A stretch of DNA of 41,037 nucleotides from JABMPR01 sp964508765. GTDB taxonomy: Bacteria > Fidelibacterota > UBA8477 > JABMPR01. Below, piece by piece: positions 8,594 to 15,535 of this stretch. Every line of letters starts with the position of its first letter. Position 1 is the first letter of the stretch. Both the position numbers and the translations under genes were made by a program. The DNA lies in the NCBI GenBank assembly GCA_964508765.1, contig CAZDVD010000023.1:1-41037 (forward strand), given 5' to 3'. A model generated the notes under the pieces. That model was given only the letters and a program-made list of their open reading frames with translations, made no database searches and had not been told where the DNA came from.

Positions 8594-8934
8594 AATGTCC
8601 TCAAATAATACTTATTAATGGCTGCGGATTGGGGGGTGTCAGTTTTGCTGGTGGTGCCAGTGCCAGAGTGAAAGCGTTGGGACTGATATTTTCCACCTTG
8701 AAATGCATGGCCTAACGTTTCCGGAGTTTCCAGCGATTTATGACAAAACTTACCAAGGAAGGTGCTTTTGAGAGGTCGGAAAAGAGGTTTTTTTTGGGGG
8801 TCACATGAATGCCAGCTCTCATGTGAAGCAATATAGTATTAGGTCTCCCATCGCCAAGCTCTTTCAAATAAAAACAGGGCACAAATTATTGCTCTCAGCA
8901 CCTATATTATTTGCTAATTCAATTCGAGGATTCT
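8594..8934. other. Non-coding region between pyrG and the Fe-S gene
   Basis: This 341-base divergent spacer must carry the promoters for pyrG (minus) and the iron-sulfur gene (plus). I see no convincing protein-coding frame. Visible structure is a run of T and G at about 8789-8800, directly followed by a perfect inverted repeat (8801-8826). There is also a TATATTAT stretch near 8902 that could act as a -10 for the plus-strand gene, but no good -35 stands at the right distance. Confidence 0.5.
8801..8826. promoter_or_regulatory. Perfect 8-bp inverted repeat in the Fe-S gene leader
   Basis: TCACATGA and TCATGTGA are exact reverse complements separated by 10 bases. They lie about 110 bases upstream of the iron-sulfur gene start. 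As DNA this is a plausible dimeric transcription-factor site, because the arm centres are one to two helical turns apart. As RNA it is an 8-bp hairpin. No T-run follows in either direction, so a terminator is unlikely. Confidence 0.35.
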
Positions 8935-10206
8935 ATGGGACATATTGTCAGCGAGCACAGAGACTACCGTCTCCTCCAGGAACGCTTTGATCGCCATTTA
9001 ACCGGTGCACCTGCTTCACCCACCTTTACCAAAATATTGGAATTGCTATTTACTCCTGACGAAGCCAAACTCGTACGACGTTTCCCTACGATTCCGACTC
9101 GAACCTCAAAGTTGGCGGAAAAACTTGGGGTCGATGAGGAGAAGCTGAATGACCAAATTCAAGATTTAGCCCATCGCGGACTGGTGGTTGACATAGAGCG
9201 CAAGGGTCGGCGTTATGTTGCCCTGCCACCTGTGGTTATTGGGTTTTTTGAATACACATTTATGCGCTCCAGACCTGATGCACCCATGGCAGAGATTGCC
9301 CAGTTGTTTGAAAAATACATGCTGGAGAATGATCGTTTCAGCCGAGCCGTCTTTCAAGCGCAGACTCAGGTGGGTCGTTCCCTGCCTCGTGAAGAATCTC
9401 TACCTCAGGGGGATCATATTGAAATCCTGGATTATGATCGAGCATCTCATGTGGTTAAAAATGCCAGCTCGCATGCAGTTTCTTTGTGCGCGTGTCGTCA
9501 TAAGGCGGAGCATCTTGGAAAAGCCTGTGATCACGAACAGAACAATTGTTTATCCTTTGGAGGGGCTGCTGATGTCTTGGTCCATAATGGTTTGGCGCAA
9601 CACATATCCGTGTCTGAATCCATGCACCTTCTGGAAATGAGCAAAGAAGCCGGGTTAGCTCAAACCGGGGACAATGTTCAAAATGATTTGAGTTATATCT
9701 GTAATTGCTGCGGGTGCTGCTGTGGAATGATGGAAGCCATCAAAACCTTTGATATGAATAATGTCATCGTGTCTTCCAGTTGGATCGTTGAAATCGATGA
9801 AGAGACCTGCACGGGCTGCGGAAAATGTGAATCAGCCTGCCCCGTTGATGCCATTGAAATGGTGAAGTATGAGAAGGATGGTCGCAAAAAGCAGAAAGCT
9901 GTCAGAGATGAAGAAGTCTGTCTGGGTTGTGGTGTCTGTCCTACCTATTGCACCACAGGTGCAGCTACCATGAAGGCACGACCACAAAGAATTTATACGC
10001 CAGAAAGCAGTTTTGATAAATATGCTGCCATGGCTATTGAAAGAGGGAAACTCTCTGACTTGATTTTCTATGATTATGATGGTTTTAGCCACAGGACGCT
10101 CGGACGTGTGCTTAGCCTATTGGAAAAGACTAGCCCTGTGAAAGCACTCATGGCCATTGAGCCCTTGAAATCAACATTTTTGAATAGGTTGGTACGCAAC
10201 AGGTAG
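8935..10206 (+). CDS. Winged-helix / multi-cluster 4Fe-4S ferredoxin-type protein
   Basis: A 423-residue protein with three parts. Residues about 55-95 resemble a winged helix (RTSKLAEKLGV followed by a RKGRRYVAL wing). Residues 185-263 are Cys-rich, with C185, C187, C198 and C205 and then CNCCGCCC (256-263). Residues 292-339 form a two-cluster ferredoxin with C292, C295, C298 and C302, and C329, C332, C335 and C339. The start chosen is the ATG with GAGGA four bases upstream; an earlier in-frame start 24 bases back lacks this. Related 4Fe-4S proteins occur in anaerobes. The function is unknown; redox sensing or electron transfer is plausible. It is probably cytoplasmic, since there is no signal peptide. 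Confidence 0.8.
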   Translation: MGHIVSEHRDYRLLQERFDRHLTGAPASPTFTKILELLFTPDEAKLVRRFPTIPTRTSKLAEKLGVDEEKLNDQIQDLAHRGLVVDIERKGRRYVALPPVVIGFFEYTFMRSRPDAPMAEIAQLFEKYMLENDRFSRAVFQAQTQVGRSLPREESLPQGDHIEILDYDRASHVVKNASSHAVSLCACRHKAEHLGKACDHEQNNCLSFGGAADVLVHNGLAQHISVSESMHLLEMSKEAGLAQTGDNVQNDLSYICNCCGCCCGMMEAIKTFDMNNVIVSSSWIVEIDEETCTGCGKCESACPVDAIEMVKYEKDGRKKQKAVRDEEVCLGCGVCPTYCTTGAATMKARPQRIYTPESSFDKYAAMAIERGKLSDLIFYDYDGFSHRTLGRVLSLLEKTSPVKALMAIEPLKSTFLNRLVRNR

Positions 10207-10342
10207 AACCTAACCCCATTAAAATCCAAAACTGAAAGTTTAATCAATCTTGTATTTTATCCTGATTCTGTAGATATTGAAAGGTGACTACAAAAGTCAT
10301 GTATTCATTCAAGGCAATAGGAAAGATGAAGGTGGCATTGAC

Positions 10343-10864
10343 GTGAACAAATTTGAAACTGAGATAAAGTGAGGTCTCATTTTTATGGGTTTGACCCTGG
10401 TCTGGATGCTCCTTGATCGTCTCGCGGGATTACATAGTACGCATATCGATAAGCACGCGACCTATACAAACTTCTTTGCCATTGTGGCAATTGCTGTATA
10501 TGTGTTTGCTTTGAGGGACAAGCGTGCCAGCGATTTTGGTGGCGAAATGACCTATAAAGAAGGTCTGATAAGTGGCGTCATTATTTCAGTTATTGTGGGG
10601 ATATTGAGTCCAATTGGCCAACTCCTTACTGCTTATGTCATCACTCCTGACTATTTCTCCAATGCCATCAGTTATGGTGTCGCCAATGGTCTCACGACGC
10701 AGGCAGAAGCTGAAGCTTATTTCAATATCAAGAACTATCTTTTTATCAGCACGATGAGTGCTCCCATCATGGGCATAGTAACCAGTGCAGTCGTAGCCTT
10801 CTTTGTAAAGTCCAAACCAGAAGTTGCCACTGGAGCACAGCTAATACTTTTTCTTTCTTCCTGA
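10343..10864 (+). pseudogene. DUF4199 membrane protein with in-frame TGA at codon 10
   Basis: A DUF4199-type membrane protein of about 173 codons. Translation from the GTG at 10343 (AGGTGG eight bases upstream) reads MNKFETEIK, then TGA at 10370-10372, then GLIFMGLTLVWMLLDRL. As I recall the family, the N-terminus has IKWG at this point, so TGA stands where TGG (Trp) is expected. The rest is well kept: LHSTHIDKHATYTNFFAI, KRASDFGGEMTYKEG, ITPDYFSNAI and a last membrane segment ending in VAFFVKSK. The intact part contains about four hydrophobic segments. An ATG at 10385 with a GAGGT nearby could allow a shortened protein lacking 14 residues. Other genes here end in TGA, so a changed genetic code is not the explanation. 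Confidence 0.7.
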
Positions 10865-10906
10865 GAGATTAATTTGCCCTCAAATAAATAAATGATGGGA
10901 GGCATT

Positions 10907-11542
10907 ATGCCCAGCGATTTTTCACAACAGGCAATGACCATATTGCGTGATGGTTCAAACTTTCAATGGTATGTGATTCCACTTCTGGCGTTTGTGTTTT
11001 ACATCTATGCCGTGGAGATGGAGAAAAAGAACTATACCCTGGTGTTGGCCGGTTTGGCTTTCTGGGGAATGGACTGGTTCAACGAGATCATGAATTCGGT
11101 GATATTTGAGCTGGCTGGTTGGGCACCGATCTGGTGCGCACCAGGTGAAACTGCATATTTAATTCTTATCGGGCTCAATATTGAAATCATGTTTATGTTT
11201 GCTGTCGCCGGCATTATATGGTCAAAATTATTACTCCCCAACAAAGAGGATAAGATACTGGGTATTCCCAATAGATGGTTTATTGCAGTAGCCGGCTCCA
11301 TCTTTTGCGTCATCGTTGAAATATTCCTGAATGCTGTAGATGCACTCACATGGGATTGGGCTTACTGGGATGCTAATACTCCCTGGCTCATCTTCCTCTT
11401 TGGATATCTCACGTTTTTCGTCGTGGCATTTTGGGTTTTCGATATGCCTGATATGAAGAAAAAGCTTATGACTGTCGGTACTATTTGGGGTATTGATATC
11501 CTTGCTATTCTCATCTTTGGTTTTGGACTGGGTTGGCTATAA
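10907..11542 (+). CDS. Unrecognised multi-pass membrane protein
   Basis: A hydrophobic protein of 211 residues if it starts at the ATG at 10907, which has GGGAGG four bases upstream. An ATG 15 bases earlier has no ribosome site. About six membrane segments can be traced, rich in Trp and aromatic residues. They include WYVIPLLAFVFYIYAV near the start, a FWGMDWFNEIMNSVIF segment, one with IEIMFMFAVAGIIW, and a final FGYLTFFVVAFWVF followed by GIDILAILIFGFGLGW. Acidic residues within the membrane segments (D, E near FNEIMN and VEIFLNAVD) suggest more than a structural role. I do not recognise the family. It lies 42 bases after the DUF4199 gene and 46 bases before PEP carboxylase. Confidence 0.75.
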   Translation: MPSDFSQQAMTILRDGSNFQWYVIPLLAFVFYIYAVEMEKKNYTLVLAGLAFWGMDWFNEIMNSVIFELAGWAPIWCAPGETAYLILIGLNIEIMFMFAVAGIIWSKLLLPNKEDKILGIPNRWFIAVAGSIFCVIVEIFLNAVDALTWDWAYWDANTPWLIFLFGYLTFFVVAFWVFDMPDMKKKLMTVGTIWGIDILAILIFGFGLGWL

Positions 11543-11588
11543 TAAGATAGAATAATAATTTATACCCTCACCTTTCAACTTATGGACT

Positions 11589-14183
11589 ATGGGTGATGAT
11601 GAGGGTACTCAAAAAATAGAATTGCGAAGTGATATGATCAACCAGCCCCTACGCATACAGGCTTTTGAAAAGTGGGTTAAAAACAAGTTTAACATCTATA
11701 ATAGCCTGTTTCTGAACCTCCCTGCAGGCGCATCAAGAAACGTAGGCCTGCTAATACTTCTATTATACGAGTTTTCCAGGAAGGGCTTAGAAGAGGGCTT
11801 GGACCCCCTGGAAATCATGGAGTCGTTTTTCATTACTCACACCAGTGTTCGTCAGGAGTCAGAGAAGATTGACTTCATGTTCAATGTTATCCGCTATGTT
11901 GAGCGTCAAGTCGTGCTTTTTGATAGTGTGGAGGATGCTTCGTTTGGACAGATTCAAAAACATGGTTCTGATCTGTCACTGGTTGATTTTTTTACCCTCA
12001 TGAACACTAGAAATAAGAGCCAGGAATTTCTAGAAATGCTCTCAAGTTTTAGAGCACGGATAGTCCTTACAGCTCATCCAACTCAATTTTACCCCCAGGC
12101 TGTTTTGAATATCATTGGTGACCTCCACGAGATGATTAAAAAGAATGATGTTAATCATATCGACCTTGTTTTGCAGCAGCTTGGGATGACCTCCCTGTTG
12201 AACTCAAAAAAGCCGACACCTTTCGAAGAAGCGCAAAATTTGACCTACTATCTGAAATATGTGTTCTATGATGCTATCGGGGATCTCTATGGGGATATAA
12301 AAAACAAGTTGGGTCATGGCAATTTTGACAATCCCGATATTATTCAATTGGGATTTTGGCCCGGTGGCGATCGTGATGGCAATCCCTTTGTAACTGCCAA
12401 GACCACCATGAAAGTTGCTGATGACCTCAGAATGAGCCTCATGAAGTGCTACTATTGGGATGTGAAACGTCTCGCATTGAAATTGACATTCAAGGGAGTT
12501 GATGAAGTGATTGGGGTCCTGAAAAGTAGGCTCTACAAAGCCACATACGACTCAGAAAAAGGGGTCCCTTATACTGAAATATTAGAACCGCTTCTCCAGG
12601 TCAGAGCAGCTGTCACTGAAAAGTACAACGGATTATATCTGGATGATTTGGACAAAGTGATAGACAAGGTGAAAATCTTCCGTTCCCACTTCGCCTCCCT
12701 GGATATCCGTCAGGAACACCCCGTTCACTACAGAACGGTTGAAGCCATCCTGAAAAAAGAAGGACTGATCATATCCAGCCTTGAAGAAATTAATCGAAAG
12801 GAACTGATATCAATTCTCACCCAAAAGGATCTTTTGCTTGATGTCACCCTGTTTGAGGATCCCCTTGTAAAAGATACGCTGAAAACCATTTGCTCTTTGA
12901 AGGATATTCAGTCAAAGAATGGCGTGGCAGGCTGTCACAGATACATTATCAGTAATTCGGAAGATGTGTTTTCAGTACTTTTTGTATATGCTCTTTTCAA
13001 GTGGTGCGGATGGAGGGGGGAGATGCTTCCCTTTGATATCGTACCTCTATTTGAATCCATGGACGGTATGGAACATTCGGCAAATATTATGGAAGCGCTG
13101 TTTAATATCCCCGAATATCGCAGACATCTTACCCATAGAAAGGACAAGCAAACCGTCATGCTTGGCTTCTCTGATGGGACCAAGGATGGAGGTTTTCTTC
13201 AAGCCAATTGGGCTATCTTCAAAACCAAGGAAATCCTCAGCGCGTTATGTCAAAAGTATGACATCAAAGCCATCTTTTTTGACGGTCGAGGTGGTCCCCC
13301 AGCCCGTGGAGGAGGGAAAACGCATCGATTCTATGCTTCTCAGAGCAAGCAGATCGCCAAACATGAAATTCAGCTGACCATTCAGGGACAGACCATCACG
13401 AGTCGTTATGGCACCAAGGCACATTTCACCTACAATTGTGAACAATTACTTACGGCTGGTTTATCCAACCTCATTAATGACAAAGATATTGTGATATCTT
13501 CTGATGCGAGAGCGCTTCTTGAGAACCTGGCCACAACAAGTTATGAGAAATACGTGAGCTTGAAGCATCATGATATGTTTATGCCATACCTTGAAAACAA
13601 AAGTACGTTACCCTACTATGTCGAAGCCAATATCGGGAGTCGTCCGGTAAAAAGGGGCCAGAAAAAACACCTGGAGTTAGATGATTTGAGAGCCATTCCC
13701 TTTGTGGGGTCATGGAGTCAAATGAAGCAGAATGTACCAGGATATTTTGGTGTTGGTGCCGCGATAAAAGCCCTGGTAGATACTGGACACCTTGAGGAGA
13801 TGAAACATCTCTTTGTAGATGTACCCTATTTTAAGGCACTCATGCTTAATAGTATGATGTCCTTGTTCAAATGTGATTTTGACCTGACCAGGTATATAGC
13901 CAAAGATCCAGACTACACGGATTTCTGGAACATTCTTCATGAAGAATATACCCTCTCGAGAGAGATGTTGTTGCTCATTTCCGGGTTTGATCATCTCATG
14001 GAGGAAGAGGCTGTTTCCCGGGAGTCCATAGAAATACGGAAACAGATTGTCTTACCCCTCTTGGTTATTCAGCAATATGCCATGCAGAAAATTGAGCAGG
14101 ATGCGGAACAAAAATCAAGTTATGAAAAGATCGTACAGAGATCCCTCTATGGCAATATCAATGCCAGCCGAAACTCAGCTTGA
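11589..14183 (+). CDS. ppc: Phosphoenolpyruvate carboxylase
   Basis: An 864-residue PEP carboxylase, which adds bicarbonate to PEP to give oxaloacetate and refills the TCA cycle. The catalytic His lies in VLTAHPTQF near residue 163. The GGDRDGNPFV loop is near 259-268, FSDGTKDGG near 526 and the Arg/Gly loop FDGRGGPPARGGG near 562-574. Two family signatures are altered: the usual HPTE reads HPTQ, and the C-terminal RNTG reads RNSA. The spacing and length remain those of an active enzyme, and the RNSA form is, to my recollection, seen in Bacteroidota-type enzymes. The start is uncertain; a later ATG at 11634 is possible. Confidence 0.92.
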   Translation: MGDDEGTQKIELRSDMINQPLRIQAFEKWVKNKFNIYNSLFLNLPAGASRNVGLLILLLYEFSRKGLEEGLDPLEIMESFFITHTSVRQESEKIDFMFNVIRYVERQVVLFDSVEDASFGQIQKHGSDLSLVDFFTLMNTRNKSQEFLEMLSSFRARIVLTAHPTQFYPQAVLNIIGDLHEMIKKNDVNHIDLVLQQLGMTSLLNSKKPTPFEEAQNLTYYLKYVFYDAIGDLYGDIKNKLGHGNFDNPDIIQLGFWPGGDRDGNPFVTAKTTMKVADDLRMSLMKCYYWDVKRLALKLTFKGVDEVIGVLKSRLYKATYDSEKGVPYTEILEPLLQVRAAVTEKYNGLYLDDLDKVIDKVKIFRSHFASLDIRQEHPVHYRTVEAILKKEGLIISSLEEINRKELISILTQKDLLLDVTLFEDPLVKDTLKTICSLKDIQSKNGVAGCHRYIISNSEDVFSVLFVYALFKWCGWRGEMLPFDIVPLFESMDGMEHSANIMEALFNIPEYRRHLTHRKDKQTVMLGFSDGTKDGGFLQANWAIFKTKEILSALCQKYDIKAIFFDGRGGPPARGGGKTHRFYASQSKQIAKHEIQLTIQGQTITSRYGTKAHFTYNCEQLLTAGLSNLINDKDIVISSDARALLENLATTSYEKYVSLKHHDMFMPYLENKSTLPYYVEANIGSRPVKRGQKKHLELDDLRAIPFVGSWSQMKQNVPGYFGVGAAIKALVDTGHLEEMKHLFVDVPYFKALMLNSMMSLFKCDFDLTRYIAKDPDYTDFWNILHEEYTLSREMLLLISGFDHLMEEEAVSRESIEIRKQIVLPLLVIQQYAMQKIEQDAEQKSSYEKIVQRSLYGNINASRNSA

Positions 14184-14226
14184 TTCGAATGAAGATTACA
14201 AGGGAAAGAACTAACAGAAGGGAAAA

Positions 14227-14460
14227 ATGAGGTCGAAATATCATAAAACCATTCGTGCTTTAATCCATATCGTAATGCTGTCTATATTTGGTTTTGTTTC
14301 CTCATGTCAACCTGAAATCGAGGATGTTTCGCCAGTGGATGAATTGCCAGGGGGTGTGTCCATATTCGGTAGAGCCTGGAGTGAGCCTATCCTGCTGGGA
14401 ATTGCCTATGCTTATGAACAAGGAACCAAACATCGGAAAGCCCCCCAGTTCCTGGAGTAA
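14227..14460 (+). pseudogene. Amidase remnant: lipoprotein signal joined to C-terminal tail
   Basis: A 77-codon frame made of two pieces. Residues 1-27 look like a lipoprotein signal (basic start, hydrophobic core, FVSSC with Cys27). Residues about 40-77 (GGVSIFGRAWSEPILLGIAYA, then EQGTKHRKAPQF) match the extreme C-terminus of amidase-signature hydrolases, where a segment of the form GxxxxGRAxxExxLLxxAYAxEQ precedes the end. The whole catalytic body, including the Ser-Ser-Lys triad of roughly 400 residues, is missing. The simplest reading is an exported amidase reduced by an in-frame internal deletion. A purine-rich AAGGG stretch before the ATG means that it may still be translated. Confidence 0.65.
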
Positions 14461-14483
14461 CGAAAATGAGTTAAGGAATTTCA

Positions 14484-15248
14484 ATGAGATCTAAATACAG
14501 AATGCTGACATCAATCCTGATAGGTCTTGGTTTTGGCCTGAGCAATTGTGCTGCAGAGGAAGCTAATTATGAGACCATTTTATTAGAAACTTCTGATGGA
14601 TTGACTATCAAAGCTGATGTGTATGAAGTGGATCAAGCTGATGCATCAGTTATTTTGTTGTTCCATCAAGCTCGGTTTAGTCGGGGTGAGTACCGCTCAA
14701 TTGCCCCTCGTCTCAATGAATTGGGGTTTACCTGTATCGCTATGGATCAACGCTCTGGTGACAAAGTTAAAGGTGTGAAGAATGACACCTATATCAAGGC
14801 TTCCAAACTCGAAATGGGAACTGAATATATTGACGCCTATCCAGATTTAGAACTTCTGTTGGCTCATGCAAAAAAGACATACCCCGATCAAAATATTATT
14901 GTCTGGGGGAGCTCTTACTCCGCCTCTCTTGCACTGGTCCTCGCTACCCAATATCCTGAGGATGTGTCAGCTGTATTGGCCTTCTCGCCAGGTACCTATT
15001 TTGAGGTGAAAGGCAAATCAATTCTTGAATATGCCTCGCGGCTAAAGTGCCCAGTGTTTATAACCTGTTCGCGTGAGGAAGTCCCATCCAGGATGGGTAT
15101 TTTCAATAGAATTCAGCACGAGTCGAAGGCCTTCTTTAAACCTGAAATAGAAGGCTACCACGGATCAAAGGCACTTTGGCCGGAAAATAAAGGTAATGAG
15201 ATTTATTGGGGAGCAGTTGAGGAGTTCCTGTCCAGTATTAAGAGATAG
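14484..15248 (+). CDS. Exported alpha/beta hydrolase
   Basis: A 254-residue alpha/beta-hydrolase of the dienelactone-hydrolase-like kind. An N-terminal hydrophobic segment ending in GLSNC resembles a lipoprotein or signal peptide (residues about 8-23). The fold is shown by the VILLFHQA oxyanion strand (near 55-62). The nucleophile elbow is GSSYSA near residue 140, with the serine in the middle. GYHGSKAL near 227 is a likely catalytic His. The acidic member is probably in the SREEV stretch near residue 192. Substrate unknown. The first five residues, MRSKY, are the same as those of the amidase remnant just upstream, which may be coincidence or a trace of local duplication. Confidence 0.75.
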   Translation: MRSKYRMLTSILIGLGFGLSNCAAEEANYETILLETSDGLTIKADVYEVDQADASVILLFHQARFSRGEYRSIAPRLNELGFTCIAMDQRSGDKVKGVKNDTYIKASKLEMGTEYIDAYPDLELLLAHAKKTYPDQNIIVWGSSYSASLALVLATQYPEDVSAVLAFSPGTYFEVKGKSILEYASRLKCPVFITCSREEVPSRMGIFNRIQHESKAFFKPEIEGYHGSKALWPENKGNEIYWGAVEEFLSSIKR

Positions 15249-15430
15249 TGAATCAATAGTCACTATAAATTTTGTCTGGGCTTAGATCGATTATCGCTTA
15301 GCCAACTTCGAATTATCCAACGCCTAAATGTGCCTATTTTGGTATATTTAATGGTTCAACTATCCTGTAAATAAAAAGATTAGGCTCTCGAAACCCTTAT
15401 CTCTGACCATTATTACCTGATTTACCCATT

Positions 15431-15459
15431 TTGTGATGGCCGGATAATATGTATATATC
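15431..15459 (+). promoter_or_regulatory. Possible promoter of the DEAD-box helicase gene
   Basis: TTGTGA at 15431-15436 and TATATC at 15454-15459 are spaced 17 bases apart, with the overlapping TATATA at 15452 as an alternative -10. Transcription from here would leave a leader of about 70 bases before the ATG at 15536. The match is moderate and rests on position as much as on sequence. Confidence 0.35.
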
Positions 15460-15471
15460 CCGCTAGGCATC

Positions 15472-15488
15472 TCGTTTATACTAAACGA
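15472..15488 (+). promoter_or_regulatory. Hairpin in the DEAD-box gene leader
   Basis: TCGTTT and AAACGA form a perfect 6-bp stem around the 5-base loop ATACT, immediately after the proposed promoter. RNA-helicase genes often have structured leaders involved in cold response or autoregulation, so this could be such an element. An operator is equally possible. The leader after it is very A-rich and shows no clear Shine-Dalgarno. Confidence 0.3.
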
Positions 15489-15535
15489 AATGAAAATAAC
15501 AACATACTAAATATTAATTGGATCAAACTACTACG

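Noticed and set aside
10370..10372. TGA read as tryptophan by an altered genetic code
   Set aside because: Several intact genes here end in TGA (for example those ending at 1243, 1626, 17380 and 38633), so TGA is a normal stop.
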